A DNA stretch of 64,000 bases from Citrifermentans bremense (lineage in GTDB: Bacteria; Desulfobacterota; Desulfuromonadia; Geobacterales; Geobacteraceae): NCBI RefSeq assembly GCF_014218275.1, contig NZ_AP023213.1, positions 4,026,954 to 4,090,953 on the forward strand. The letters are read 5' to 3'. Below the pieces are notes generated by a model. It made no database searches and was not told the origin of the DNA. It was given only the letters and a program-made list of their open reading frames with translations. Made by a program: the position numbers and the translations under genes. This document shows, piece by piece, positions 26,425 through 36,031 of the stretch (positions are counted from its first letter, which is position 1; each line of letters starts with the position of its first letter).

Positions 26425-27579
26425 ATGGAACTCAACGAGATCCTCGGCATAGCCATGAAGGCGAAGGGGTCGGACATCCACCTGAAGGCGGGGCTTCCCC
26501 CCATCGTCAGGATCGACGGCGCCTTGCGCGCCATCCCCAACGCCGACCGGCTCTCGTCGGAGGCGGTCAGAAACATGGCGTTCTCCATCATGAACGAGCG
26601 CCAGAAGCGGATCTTCGAGGAGAACTACGAGGTCGACCTCTCTCACGGGGTCCCGGGTCTCGGGCGCTTCCGCGTCAACGTCTTCGCCCAGCGCGGCACC
26701 GTCGCGCTCGTCCTGCGCGCCATCCCCATCGCCATCCCGACGCTGGAGACTCTTAACCTGCCGCCGGTCTTGAAAAAGCTCGCCCTGGAGCAGCGCGGCC
26801 TGATCCTCGTCACCGGGACCACGGGTAGCGGCAAGTCGACCACGCTCGCCTCCATCATCGACTACATCAACGAGCACCGGACCTGCAACATCATCACCAT
26901 CGAGGACCCGGTCGAGTACCTGCACAAGGACAAGAAGAGCCTGATCAGCCAGCGCGAGGTCGGCTTCGACACCCTGACCTTCGGCAAGGCGCTCACCTCG
27001 GCGCTCAGGCAGGACCCGGACGTGATCCTCGTGGGCGAGATGCGCGACTACGAGACCATCGAGACCGCGCTCACCGCCGCCGAGACAGGCCACCTCGTCC
27101 TCTCCACCCTGCACACCCTCGACGCAGCCGAAACCATCAACCGCGTCATCTCGGTTTTCCCCCCCTACCACCAGAGGCAGGTGAGGATGCAGCTCTCCGG
27201 GATCATCAAGGGGGTCATCTCCCAGAGGCTCGTGCCGCGTGCCGACGGCAAGGGGCGCGTCCCGGCGGTCGAGGTCATGATCGGCACCGCGCGCATCAGG
27301 GACTGCATCGACGACAAGGAGAAGACCAAGCAGATCCCCGACGCCATCGCGCAGGGGTTCACGAGCTACGGGATGCAGACCTTCGACCAGTCGCTGATGC
27401 AGCTTTTGACCAATAACCTGATCACCTACGAGGAGGCGCTCAGGCAGTCGAGCAACCCCGACGACTTCGCCCTCAAGGTCTCCGGCATCTCTTCCACCTC
27501 CGATTCCAACTGGGACGAGTTCACCAGCGAAGAAGAGCCCCCCGCAGAAGGCGGCGAGATGACCATCGAGAAGTACTAG
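26425..27579 (+). CDS. pilT: Type IV pilus retraction ATPase, PilT family
   Basis: This cytoplasmic hexameric ATPase depolymerises type IV pili. The 384-aa protein has Walker A TGTTGSGKST, the Asp box, Walker B PDVILVGEMRD, and the PilT-typical TGHLVLSTLHTLDAAETINR. It has an acidic C-terminal tail. Geobacter species carry several PilT paralogues, so this need not be the main motor. It is inserted between recA and recX with no room for its own promoter. Confidence 0.93.
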   Translation: MELNEILGIAMKAKGSDIHLKAGLPPIVRIDGALRAIPNADRLSSEAVRNMAFSIMNERQKRIFEENYEVDLSHGVPGLGRFRVNVFAQRGTVALVLRAIPIAIPTLETLNLPPVLKKLALEQRGLILVTGTTGSGKSTTLASIIDYINEHRTCNIITIEDPVEYLHKDKKSLISQREVGFDTLTFGKALTSALRQDPDVILVGEMRDYETIETALTAAETGHLVLSTLHTLDAAETINRVISVFPPYHQRQVRMQLSGIIKGVISQRLVPRADGKGRVPAVEVMIGTARIRDCIDDKEKTKQIPDAIAQGFTSYGMQTFDQSLMQLLTNNLITYEEALRQSSNPDDFALKVSGISSTSDSNWDEFTSEEEPPAEGGEMTIEKY

Positions 27580-28050
27580 GTGCAGCGGGGAAGCGCCTTC
27601 GACTGCTCCCTGAGGATCCTGACCCTGCGCGACCACGCCGAAGCGGAACTGCGCCGGAAGCTGGAGAGAAGGGGTTACCAGGAAGAAGAGGTCGAGGCGA
27701 GCGTCGTCCGCCTGAAGGAGCTCGGGTACCTGGACGACCTCCGTTTCGCCCGCAGCTATGCCGCGTCGCTGCTTAGAAACGGCAAGGGGTACGGGGTGAG
27801 GCTGAAGATGGAGCTTTCCCGGCGCGGGGTCGCTACGGCAATCGTGGACGAGGTGCTGGGGGAGCTGGCGCTCGAGTACGGCGAGTCCGAGTTGCTGGCC
27901 CAGGTGATGGAGCGCCGCTACGGCTCCTTCGATGCGAAGAGCGCGACGGACAAGGAAAAGCGCAAGGTAATCGGCTACCTGCAGCGGAAGGGGTTTTCGC
28001 TCGGAGCTATCTTCAGGCAACTCAACGCGCACGGCTGCTGCGACGATTGA
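27580..28050 (+). CDS. recX: RecA regulator RecX
   Basis: RecX modulates RecA filaments. The 156-aa helical-repeat protein has LRDHAEAELRRKLERRGY, LKELGYLDDLRFARSYA and GVRLKMELSRRGV. It probably starts at the GTG that directly follows the pilT stop codon. It lies in the same transcription unit as recA and pilT. Confidence 0.92.
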   Translation: MQRGSAFDCSLRILTLRDHAEAELRRKLERRGYQEEEVEASVVRLKELGYLDDLRFARSYAASLLRNGKGYGVRLKMELSRRGVATAIVDEVLGELALEYGESELLAQVMERRYGSFDAKSATDKEKRKVIGYLQRKGFSLGAIFRQLNAHGCCDD

Positions 28051-28064
28051 AGGCGAAAGGCGTT

Positions 28065-28169
28065 TAACAGGGATAAAAGGGATGAAGGGGATAATACGCA
28101 CGACGAAATGACAAAGAGGTGACTACAATCTTTTTGATTTTATCCCCTGTATCCCCTCAATCCCTGTTA
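28065..28169. repeat. AACAGGGAT-word hairpin upstream of alaS
   Basis: Two 30-nt arms (28065-28094 and 28140-28169) are inverted copies matching at 25 of 30 positions, with a 45-nt loop. Each arm is three slightly different CAGGGATAA/GGGGATAA words. A single arm of the same family is found in the glnE coding tail at 49237-49266. Confidence 0.9.
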
Positions 28170-28220
28170 CCAGATTTTAGTTTCAGATTGATCTTCATTT
28201 CATTTTTTTGAGGTTTTTTT

Positions 28221-30848
28221 ATGACAGGCAAAGAGATCCGGGCGCAGTTCTTCAACTATTTTCAGAGAAACGGGCACGCCCTGGTGGAGAGCTCGAACCT
28301 CATCCCGCGCAACGACCCTACCCTTCTTTTCACCAACGCCGGCATGAACCAGTTCAAGGACGTCTTCCTCGGCATGGAGAAAAGGGATTACCTGAGGGCG
28401 GTCTCCTCGCAGAAATGCGTGCGCGCAGGCGGCAAGCACAACGACCTCGAGAACGTGGGGCGCACCGCCAGGCATCACACCTTCTTCGAGATGCTCGGTA
28501 ACTTCTCCTTCGGCGACTACTTCAAGAAAGAAGCGATCGCCTTTGCCTGGGCATTCCTGACGAAAGAGCTCGGCCTCTCCAAGGACCGCCTCTACGTCAC
28601 CGTCTACACCGACGACGACGAGGCGGCCGACATCTGGCACAACCAGGAAGGGGTGCCGCGCGAGCGCATCTACCGCTTCGGCGAGAAGGACAACTTCTGG
28701 TCCATGGGCGACACCGGCCCCTGCGGCCCCTGCACCGAGATCTTCTGGGACAACGGCCCGGGAACCGGCTGCGGCAGTCCCGACTGCGCCGTAGGGTGCG
28801 ACTGCGACCGCTACATGGAGATCTGGAACAACGTCTTCATGCAGTTCAACCGGAGCAAGGACGGGGTCCTAACCCCGCTCCCCAAACCCTCCGTCGACAC
28901 CGGCATGGGCCTTGAGCGCATCTCCGCCGTAATGCAGGGGGTAACCTCCAACTACGACACGGATCTCCTGCAGGGGATCATCCGCCACATCGAGAAGGTC
29001 TCCGGGAAGAAGTACCGCGACGACGAGAAGGACGACGTCTCCATGCGCGTCATCGCCGACCACGCCCGCGCCGTCACCTTCCTGATCTGCGACGGCGTCC
29101 TCCCCAGTAACGAAGGGCGCGGCTACGTGCTTCGGCGCATCATGCGCCGCGCCGCCCGTCACGCGAAGATGCTGGGGATCGCCGAGCCGGTTCTTTACCG
29201 CGTGGTCGACGCGGTCAACATGATGATGGGCGACGCCTACCCGGAGCTTCTGGAGCGCGAGCAGTACGTGAAGAAGGTGATCCTCGCCGAGGAGGAGCGC
29301 TTCATCGAGACGCTCGACCGCGGTCTCGCCATCCTGAACGAAGAAACCGCGGCGCTGAAGGCAAAGGGTGAGAAGGTCATCTCCGGCGAGGTCATCTTCA
29401 AGCTCTACGACACCTTCGGCTTCCCGGTCGATCTCACCGCCGACATCGTCGAGTCCGAAGGGTTCACCCTCGACGAGGACGGCTTCGCCCTCTGCATGGA
29501 GAAGCAGCGCGTGAAAGCGAGGGAGAACTGGAAGGGGTCGGGCGAAACGGGGCTGGCCGACATCTACAAGGAACTGCACGGCACCGGCGTCAGCACCGAC
29601 TTTTTGGGCTACAGCGAGCAGACCGCCTTCTCCACCATCAGCGCCATCGTCAAAGGGGGCGTCCTGGTCGAAGAGGCCAACACCGGCGACGAGGTCGAGA
29701 TCGTCACCGCGGCGACCCCTTTCTACGGCGAGTCGGGCGGACAGGCAGGCGACACCGGCACCATCTCCACCGGCTCCGGCCACGTCGAGGTGACCGGCTC
29801 CACCCGCCCCTTCACCGACCTGATCGTGCACCGCGGCAAGGTGGTATCCGGCGCCATCAGGACCGGCGACGCGGTGGACCTGAAGATCTCGGTCGCCAAC
29901 CGCGCCGCGACGGCCCGTAACCACACGGCGACCCACCTGCTGCAGGCGGCGCTCAGGGAGGTACTGGGCGATCACGTGAAGCAGGCTGGCTCCCTGGTGA
30001 CCCCGGACAGGCTCCGCTTCGACTTCACCCACTTCACCCCGATGACCGCCGAGGAGATCCGCAGGGTCGAGATCCTGGTGAACGGCCACATCATGGGGAA
30101 CTCCCCGGTCGAGGCCCGCGAGATGCCGGCGGCGGACGCGCTTGCCGCGGGAGCCACCGCGCTCTTCGGCGAGAAGTACGGCGACGTGGTCCGCGTGGTC
30201 AAGGTGGGAGAGGTCTCAAGTGAGCTCTGCGGAGGCACCCACGTACACGGCGCCGGCGAAATCGGCTTCTTCAAGATCATCTCCGAGGCGGGCATCGCCG
30301 CCGGGGTCAGGAGGATCGAGGCACAGACCGGCAGCGGCGCTCTCGCCGTGGTGCACGGGATGGAGGACGAGCAGCGCGGGATCGCCACCCTCTTGAAGGC
30401 CGAAGGGGGGACAGTCCTCGACAAGGTCGAGAAACTGGTGGCCGGCCAGCGCGAGCTGCAAAAGGAGCTGGAAACCTTGCAGGCGCGCCTGAACGCCTCC
30501 AAGTCGGCCGACCTGATCCAGCAGGTGCGCGAGCAAAACGGCGTCAAGATCCTCTCGGTGAAGGTGGACGGGGACGCGAAGGGATTGCGGGAGCTCTCCG
30601 ACACGCTGAAGCAGCGGATCGGCTCCGGAATCATCGTCCTTGGAACCAGCGACGCGGTGAAGGCCAACATCCTGGTGGCGGTCACCTCCGACCTCTCGGC
30701 GCGCTGGAAGGCTGGGGACATCATCAAGGCGATCGCACCGATAGTCGGCGGCAACGGCGGCGGGAAGCCCGAGCTGGCGCAGGCGGGGGGCTCGAAGCCC
30801 GAGCACCTGGCCGAGGCGCTCGAGGCGGTTTACCAGATAGTCGGGTAA
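28221..30848 (+). CDS. alaS: Alanine-tRNA ligase
   Basis: The 875-aa enzyme has the class II catalytic core (residues 1-240; [18 protein letters not shown], then the motif 2 region [13 protein letters not shown]). The editing domain follows, with [11 protein letters not shown] and the zinc ligands in [17 protein letters not shown]. The C-terminal C-Ala domain ([12 protein letters not shown]) is complete. GAGG lies about 9 nt upstream of the ATG. Confidence 0.98.
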   Translation: MTGKEIRAQFFNYFQRNGHALVESSNLIPRNDPTLLFTNAGMNQFKDVFLGMEKRDYLRAVSSQKCVRAGGKHNDLENVGRTARHHTFFEMLGNFSFGDYFKKEAIAFAWAFLTKELGLSKDRLYVTVYTDDDEAADIWHNQEGVPRERIYRFGEKDNFWSMGDTGPCGPCTEIFWDNGPGTGCGSPDCAVGCDCDRYMEIWNNVFMQFNRSKDGVLTPLPKPSVDTGMGLERISAVMQGVTSNYDTDLLQGIIRHIEKVSGKKYRDDEKDDVSMRVIADHARAVTFLICDGVLPSNEGRGYVLRRIMRRAARHAKMLGIAEPVLYRVVDAVNMMMGDAYPELLEREQYVKKVILAEEERFIETLDRGLAILNEETAALKAKGEKVISGEVIFKLYDTFGFPVDLTADIVESEGFTLDEDGFALCMEKQRVKARENWKGSGETGLADIYKELHGTGVSTDFLGYSEQTAFSTISAIVKGGVLVEEANTGDEVEIVTAATPFYGESGGQAGDTGTISTGSGHVEVTGSTRPFTDLIVHRGKVVSGAIRTGDAVDLKISVANRAATARNHTATHLLQAALREVLGDHVKQAGSLVTPDRLRFDFTHFTPMTAEEIRRVEILVNGHIMGNSPVEAREMPAADALAAGATALFGEKYGDVVRVVKVGEVSSELCGGTHVHGAGEIGFFKIISEAGIAAGVRRIEAQTGSGALAVVHGMEDEQRGIATLLKAEGGTVLDKVEKLVAGQRELQKELETLQARLNASKSADLIQQVREQNGVKILSVKVDGDAKGLRELSDTLKQRIGSGIIVLGTSDAVKANILVAVTSDLSARWKAGDIIKAIAPIVGGNGGGKPELAQAGGSKPEHLAEALEAVYQIVG

Positions 30849-30889
30849 AAAAATCCCCCCTCCTGACCTCCCCCCTCCGGGGGGAGGAA
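30849..30889 (+). repeat. C6/G6 hairpin element after alaS
   Basis: CCTCCCCCC (30867-30875) pairs with GGGGGGAGG (30879-30887) across a 3-nt loop, preceded by a second C6 run. It belongs to the C6/G6 family seen at 1320, 5770 and 39158. It may act as a terminator between alaS and the kinase gene, although the downstream tract is A/T-mixed. Confidence 0.75.
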
Positions 30890-30922
30890 TATTTATAAAA
30901 CAAGACCATCCGGGACAAACCG

Positions 30923-32062
30923 ATGCTGCAACTGACCCCAAACCCGAACCAGACGCTCCAGCAGGAGATCGAGAAGAAAACCGTACTCATCGTAGACGAC
31001 GAGGCGGTGATCCGCGACCTCTGCAAAAGGGTGCTGCACGACTACGACGTCGTGGAGGCGGGGGATGGGGCGGAGGCGCTGGACATCTTCCTTCGGGGTG
31101 GGATCGACGTCATCTTGACCGACGTGATGATGCCCCTCATGGACGGGATCGAGCTCCTGAAGAACCTTAAGGAGCGGGAGCCGACCGTGGTGGTGATCAT
31201 CATGACCGGCTTCGCCGACAAGGAGCTGATCCTGAAGGCGCTAAAGGCGGACGCGGACGACTTCATCACCAAGCCGCTCAACCTCTTGCAGCTCAAAAGC
31301 GCCGTGGACAAGGCGCTGGTCAAGAAGGCCCTCAAGGAGGAGATCGCGGACCTGCGGAACGTGGACCGCTTCAAGACGCTCTTTCTCTCCATGATCTCCC
31401 ACAAGTTCCGCACCCCCATCACCTCAATCTCGCTCTTCCTGCAAAACCTCGCCTCCGGCGTGATAGACACGCGCGACGAAGGGGCCAGGGAGCACATAGG
31501 GCTCGTTTACAACGAGGCCTGCTACCTCGGCAACCTGGTGAGCGAGCTCCTCGCCTTTTCCTCCTTCATGACCGGCAACAGCGGTCTGCACCTGGAACCT
31601 TGCGACCTGAAGGACCTGATCCCCTCGGCGCTCGCCGATTGCAAGGAATGCCCGGCAAAGCCGGGGGTCGCCTCGCACAGCGACCTGGAGGACGTGCCCG
31701 AATTGATGCTCGACCGGGAGAAGATCTCCTTCGCGCTGCAGCAGGTGATCGACAACGCCGTCAAGTTCTCCAGGGAAACTGGGCTTGTCTGCGTCACCCT
31801 GAGAAACCTGGCCGACAGCTGCCAGATCTCGGTGGAGGACAACGGGATAGGCATTCCCAAGGAACAGCTCCCCAAGCTGTTCGAGAAGTTCTACCAGGTG
31901 GACGCCGACCGTACCGGGCAGGTGCGCGGCTTCGGCCTCGGCCTTTTCTACGCCCGCGAGTTCGTCAGGATGCACGGCGGCAGCATCAGCATCGAAAGCG
32001 AGGAGAACGTAGGCACCCGAGTTCTCATAAGCATCCCCCACACTACCAGTCAAAGCCCCTGA
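30923..32062 (+). CDS. Receiver-histidine kinase (inverted hybrid) protein
   Basis: The 379-aa cytoplasmic protein has an N-terminal receiver domain (phosphoacceptor Asp67 in LTDVMMPLMDGIELL, Lys in FITKPLNLLQL). It is followed by HisKA (SMISHKFRTPITS) and HATPase (DNAVKFSRETG, EDNGIGIPKEQLPKLF, GFGLGLFYAREF). The phosphorylated receiver probably controls the kinase output. No partner is adjacent. Confidence 0.9.
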   Translation: MLQLTPNPNQTLQQEIEKKTVLIVDDEAVIRDLCKRVLHDYDVVEAGDGAEALDIFLRGGIDVILTDVMMPLMDGIELLKNLKEREPTVVVIIMTGFADKELILKALKADADDFITKPLNLLQLKSAVDKALVKKALKEEIADLRNVDRFKTLFLSMISHKFRTPITSISLFLQNLASGVIDTRDEGAREHIGLVYNEACYLGNLVSELLAFSSFMTGNSGLHLEPCDLKDLIPSALADCKECPAKPGVASHSDLEDVPELMLDREKISFALQQVIDNAVKFSRETGLVCVTLRNLADSCQISVEDNGIGIPKEQLPKLFEKFYQVDADRTGQVRGFGLGLFYAREFVRMHGGSISIESEENVGTRVLISIPHTTSQSP

Positions 32063-32103
32063 AGATCATAGTTTTGCCGCGTTCAGGCAAACCCTCTTTG
32101 AAG

Positions 32104-32131
32104 TTGATTATTTCCCCCTATCTGCTATATT
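32104..32131 (+). promoter_or_regulatory. Sigma70-like promoter for the arg genes
   Basis: TTGATT (32104-32109) and TATATT (32126-32131) are separated by 16 nt, and transcription would start near 32138, about 35 nt before the argB start codon. No ArgR box could be identified with confidence. Confidence 0.5.
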
Positions 32132-32172
32132 AACGTCTTTCTAAGCGGCTATAAACTATGAAAGAGGCACCA

Positions 32173-33051
32173 ATGCAGCAACTCATAGAAAAGGCGAGCA
32201 CACTCATGGAGGCGCTCCCTTATATCAGACGTTTCTCCGGCAAGACCATCGTCATCAAGTACGGCGGCCACGCGATGGCCGATGAAAAGCTCAGGAAGTC
32301 TTTCGCACTCGACGTCATCCTGCTCAAATACATTGGCATCAACACCGTGGTAGTGCACGGCGGCGGCCCGCAGATAAACGAGACCCTGAAGCGCTACGGC
32401 ATAGTCTCCGAGTTCGTGAAAGGGATGCGCGTCACCGACGCCGAGACCATGGGGGTCGTGGAGATGGTCCTGACCGGGCAGGTCAACCGCGAGGTGGTGG
32501 GATACATCAACCAGAACGGCGGCCGCGCGGCCGGGCTCTCCGGCAAGGACGGCGACCTCTTGATCTGCGAGAAGCTCTTGCAGGAAGTAAAGCGCGAAGA
32601 CGGCGGCACCGAGAAGGTCGACATCGGCTTCGTCGGCGACGTGGTCGAGGTGAACCCGGCCATACTACAGGCACTGGAAAAGGGGGGCTTCATACCGGTC
32701 ATAGCGCCGGTAGGAGTAGGTCGAACCGGGGAGAGCTACAACATCAACGCCGACGTCGTGGCCGGCAAGGTCGCGGCTGCCTTGAACGCCGAGAAACTGA
32801 TCCTTTTGACCGACGTCTCCGGGGTGAAGAGCAAGGAGGGGGCGCTCCTCTCCAGCATCCCGCTTGCCGAGGTCCCGGCCCTCATCGACAACGGCACCGT
32901 CACCGGCGGGATGATCCCCAAGGTCACCTGCTGCACCGACGCCCTTGCCGCCGGGGTCAAGAAGGCCCACATCGTGGACGGCCGGATCGAGCACGCGATC
33001 CTGCTGGAGATCTTCACCAACGTCGGGATCGGGACGGAAATACAGGCTTAA
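32173..33051 (+). CDS. argB: Acetylglutamate kinase
   Basis: ArgB catalyses the second step of ornithine synthesis, phosphorylating N-acetylglutamate. The 292-aa protein has [31 protein letters not shown] and [12 protein letters not shown]. The ATG at 32173 is preferred because AAAGAGGC ends 4 nt before it; the ATG at 32158 lacks a ribosome site. It is the first gene of the arginine cluster. Confidence 0.97.
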   Translation: MQQLIEKASTLMEALPYIRRFSGKTIVIKYGGHAMADEKLRKSFALDVILLKYIGINTVVVHGGGPQINETLKRYGIVSEFVKGMRVTDAETMGVVEMVLTGQVNREVVGYINQNGGRAAGLSGKDGDLLICEKLLQEVKREDGGTEKVDIGFVGDVVEVNPAILQALEKGGFIPVIAPVGVGRTGESYNINADVVAGKVAAALNAEKLILLTDVSGVKSKEGALLSSIPLAEVPALIDNGTVTGGMIPKVTCCTDALAAGVKKAHIVDGRIEHAILLEIFTNVGIGTEIQA

Positions 33052-33061
33052 CTGCAAACTG

Positions 33062-33179
33062 CAGGGGCTAGGGGCTGGAAAAATCTGGGGTTAGGGGCTA
33101 GGGACTGGGGGCTAAAAAACCCCTCTTGGTTTCGCTAGCCCCTAGTCCCTGTTCCCTAGTCCCTGCCTTTGCCCCTGCC
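33062..33179. repeat. GGGGCTAG-word palindrome between argB and argD
   Basis: The left arm (33062-33119) is G-rich with GGGGCTA, GGGGCTGG and GGGACTGGGG words. The right arm (33120-33179) is its C-rich complement (CTAGCCCCTAGTCCCTG...). The words are the same as in the heptamer array at 11261-11336, but here they form a hairpin instead of a pure tandem array. Confidence 0.85.
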
Positions 33180-33193
33180 TTCAAGGAGTTGCT

Positions 33194-34387
33194 ATGAATT
33201 CAGCAGCATGGATGGAAAAAGCTGACAAATATATCATGAAGACCTACGGCCGCTACCCGCTTGTCCCGGTGAAGGGTGAGGGGTGCTACCTGTGGGACGC
33301 GGACGGCAAGAAGTACCTCGACTTCCTCGCAGGCGTCGCGGTCAACAACCTCGGCCACTGCCACCCGAAGGTGACGGCGGCGCTCGCCAAGCAGGCGGCC
33401 GAGCTGATCCACTGCTCGAACTACTACCACATCCCGCAGCAGATCGAGCTGGCCGAGCTTCTTTGCGGGCTCTCCTTCGCGGACAAGGCGTTTTTCTGCA
33501 ACTCGGGCGCCGAGGCGAACGAGGCTGCCATCAAGCTGGCCAGGAAGTACAGCCGCGAGAATTACGGCGTCGACCGCTACGAGATCATCACCGCCATCTC
33601 CTCCTTCCACGGCCGCACCATGGCGACCGTCTCGGCGACCGGGCAGGAGAAGGTGCAGAAGTTCTTCGACCCCCTCTTGCACGGGTTCCGTCACGTGCCG
33701 TTCAACGACGCGAAGGCGCTCAAGGAGGCCATAGGCCCCTGCACCTGCGCCATCATGCTGGAGCCGATCCAGGGCGAGGGGGGCGTGGTGGTCCCCGACG
33801 CCGCCTACTTCCAGCAGGTGCGCCAGATCTGCGACGAGAACAACCTGATCCTCATCTTCGACGAGGTGCAGGTGGGGATGGGCAGGACCGGTAAGATGTT
33901 CGCCCACGAGCACTTCGGCGTCACCCCCGACATCATGACGCTCGCCAAGGCACTCGCCGGCGGCGCCCCCATCGGGACCATGCTCGCCACTGAGAAGCTG
34001 GCGGCCTCCTTCACCCCCGGCACCCACGGTTCCACCTTCGGCGGGAACCCGCTGGTCACATCCGCAGCGGTCGCCACCATCCGGGCCATTATGGAAGAAG
34101 GGGTCCTGAACCACTGCGAAGAGATCGGCGAGTACCTGATGGGCGAACTGGAGGCGCTGCAGCACAAGTTCCCGGAGATCATCACCGACGTGCGGGGCAT
34201 CGGCCTCATGATCGGGGTGGAGTTGGCCATCCCCGGCGGCGACATCGTTAAGACCGCCCTCTCCCGCGGGCTCCTCTTGAACTGCGCCCAGGAGAAGGTG
34301 CTCCGTTTCGTGCCCCCCCTGATCGTAGGGAAGAAGGAAGTGGACGAGATGCTCGCCACCCTGACGGGGATTCTGCAGGAACTGTAA
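33194..34387 (+). CDS. argD: Acetylornithine aminotransferase
   Basis: This PLP enzyme of class III aminotransferases has 397 aa. FFCNSGAEANEAAIKLARKY, the PLP-pocket Asp in LIFDEVQVGMGRTG, and the Schiff-base Lys in MTLAKALAGGAPIG are present. It converts N-acetylglutamate semialdehyde to N-acetylornithine. AAGGAG lies before the ATG. Confidence 0.97.
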   Translation: MNSAAWMEKADKYIMKTYGRYPLVPVKGEGCYLWDADGKKYLDFLAGVAVNNLGHCHPKVTAALAKQAAELIHCSNYYHIPQQIELAELLCGLSFADKAFFCNSGAEANEAAIKLARKYSRENYGVDRYEIITAISSFHGRTMATVSATGQEKVQKFFDPLLHGFRHVPFNDAKALKEAIGPCTCAIMLEPIQGEGGVVVPDAAYFQQVRQICDENNLILIFDEVQVGMGRTGKMFAHEHFGVTPDIMTLAKALAGGAPIGTMLATEKLAASFTPGTHGSTFGGNPLVTSAAVATIRAIMEEGVLNHCEEIGEYLMGELEALQHKFPEIITDVRGIGLMIGVELAIPGGDIVKTALSRGLLLNCAQEKVLRFVPPLIVGKKEVDEMLATLTGILQEL

Positions 34388-34390
34388 TGA

Positions 34391-34411
34391 GGTGCCGGCG
34401 AGGCCGGCACC
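34391..34411. repeat. GGTGCCGGC/GCCGGCACC hairpin between argD and argF
   Basis: A perfect 9-bp stem (34391-34399 with 34403-34411) has a 3-nt loop. No T-run follows, so it is more likely an mRNA-processing or stabilising hairpin than a terminator. Confidence 0.6.
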
Positions 34412-34438
34412 ATTAAAACGAGAAACGAGACCACACCA

Positions 34439-35350
34439 ATGAAAAGAGACTTCCTCGCGCTGAGCCAGTTCTCGAAGGCCGAACTGGACGCGATCTTCCT
34501 TTTGACCAAAGAGCTCAAGGAAAAGCAAAAAAAGGGCGAAGAGCATCACCTTTTGAAAGGCAAGTCGCTCGCCATGATCTTCGAGAAGTCCTCCACCCGC
34601 ACCAGGCTCTCCTTTGAGATCGGGATGTACCAGCTGGGAGGGCACCCGCTCTTCATCTCCAGCAAGGACTCCCAGATGGGGCGCGGCGAGCCGATCAAGG
34701 ACACCGCCCGCGTCATGGCCCGCTACTGCGACGGCGTCATGATCCGCACCTTCGCCCAGGAAACGGTGGAGGAGTTCGCCAAGTACGCCTCCGTCCCGAT
34801 CATCAACGGGCTCACCGACCTGCACCACCCCTGCCAGATCATGGCCGACATTTTCACCGTGATCGAGCACAAGGGGGGGTACCAGGGGCTCAAGTTCGCC
34901 TGGATCGGCGACGGCAACAACATGGCCAACAGCTGGATCGAGGCCGCAGCCATCTTCGGCTTCGACCTGACCCTCGCCTGCCCGGAAGGGTACGACCCGA
35001 ACCCGCAGGTGCTGGAGTGGGCGCAAAAGCATGCAAGTTCCAAGATCGTCGTCACCCGCGACCCCAAGGAAGCGGCGAAGGACGCGGACGTCTTGAACAC
35101 CGACGTCTGGGCCAGCATGGGACAGGAAGAGGAGCAGAAGATCCGGGAGAAGGCGTTCGTGGGTTTCCAGCTGAACGAGGAGCTCCTGGACTTGGCCCGC
35201 GGGAACGCCATGGTGCTGCACTGCCTGCCCGCCCACCGCGGCGAGGAGATCACCGACGAAGTCATCGAAGGCCCCCATTCCGCCGTCTGGGACGAGGCGG
35301 AGAACCGGCTGCACGTGCAAAAGGCCATCATGGCCATCTTGATGAAGTAG
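34439..35350 (+). CDS. argF: Ornithine carbamoyltransferase
   Basis: ArgF transfers the carbamoyl group to ornithine to give citrulline. The 303-aa protein has the carbamoyl-phosphate site KSSTRTRLSFE, the DLHHPCQIMAD segment, and the ornithine-binding HCLPAHRGEEI. It is downstream of argD and upstream of the MNT/HepT insert. Confidence 0.97.
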   Translation: MKRDFLALSQFSKAELDAIFLLTKELKEKQKKGEEHHLLKGKSLAMIFEKSSTRTRLSFEIGMYQLGGHPLFISSKDSQMGRGEPIKDTARVMARYCDGVMIRTFAQETVEEFAKYASVPIINGLTDLHHPCQIMADIFTVIEHKGGYQGLKFAWIGDGNNMANSWIEAAAIFGFDLTLACPEGYDPNPQVLEWAQKHASSKIVVTRDPKEAAKDADVLNTDVWASMGQEEEQKIREKAFVGFQLNEELLDLARGNAMVLHCLPAHRGEEITDEVIEGPHSAVWDEAENRLHVQKAIMAILMK

Positions 35351-35375
35351 TTTCAAAGCTGAAGGAGGCTTTGAG

Positions 35376-35672
35376 ATGAAACCGCTTGCAGAGATAAAAG
35401 AGATCATCCGGGATCATAAGGCGGAACTCGCAGAGGAGTTTAACGTCGCGGAGATCGGCGTGTTCGGCTCGGTGGTAAGGGGCGAGGCACGCGAGGACAG
35501 CGACGTGGACGTACTCGTTGACTTCAGCCGTCCGGTCGGGCTCATGAAGTTCATGAGGTTGGAATACCACCTCGAAGAGCTCTTCGGCGGCACCAAGGTC
35601 GATCTCGTCTCCCGGAAAGCTCTCAAGCCGTATATTGGCCAAGCGATACTGCAAGAAGTCCAGTATGTCTAG
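35376..35672 (+). CDS. MNT-domain nucleotidyltransferase (MntA-type antitoxin)
   Basis: The 98-aa minimal nucleotidyltransferase has the GSx10DxD motif intact ([20 protein letters not shown]). Such proteins neutralise HepT RNase toxins by adding AMP groups to them. Its last 8 nt overlap the hepT start (ATGTCTAG). The pair interrupts argF-argG. The antitoxin appears intact while the toxin is frameshifted. Confidence 0.92.
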   Translation: MKPLAEIKEIIRDHKAELAEEFNVAEIGVFGSVVRGEAREDSDVDVLVDFSRPVGLMKFMRLEYHLEELFGGTKVDLVSRKALKPYIGQAILQEVQYV

Positions 35673-36022
35673 CGCGAGGGATATCAGAGACTATCTGGTT
35701 GACATGAGCGACGCTATGCAGAGCATCCGAGAGTTCACTCAGGACATGAGCTACGAGGAGTTTTGCAGCGACAAGAAGACTATCTACGCAGTAACCCGTG
35801 CGTTCGAGATCTTAGGTGAAGCTGCGAAGCACATAGATGAAGATACCCGGTGCAGATATCCTGATGTCCCTTGGCGCATGATCGCGGGAATGCGGGACAA
35901 GCTGATCCATGAATATCGGTATAGCTTTAGACATAGTCTGGAACTCCGTACAGGAAGATTTACCTGACTTGCAAAGGGACCTGCTACCTGTCCTCGAAGA
36001 GCTAGTACAAAACAAAGCATAA
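35665..36022 (+). pseudogene. HepT-family toxin, frameshifted
   Basis: The frame opens at 35665 and carries the HEPN catalytic motif RDKLIHEY (Rx4-6H), but then reads into [10 protein letters not shown] and stops at 35967 (100 aa). Shifting frame just after HEY restores a normal HepT C-terminus ([19 protein letters not shown] onward) ending at TAA 36020-36022. A 2-nt loss or 1-nt gain near 35912 explains this. The truncated product keeps the active-site residues, so partial activity cannot be excluded. The restored stop is 9 nt before argG. Confidence 0.85.
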
Positions 36023-36031
36023 GGAGAACCC

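Noticed and set aside
33200-35407. 735-codon open frame antisense to argD-argF
   Set aside because: Same reasons: it is fully covered by argD and argF on the other strand and has no recognisable domains.
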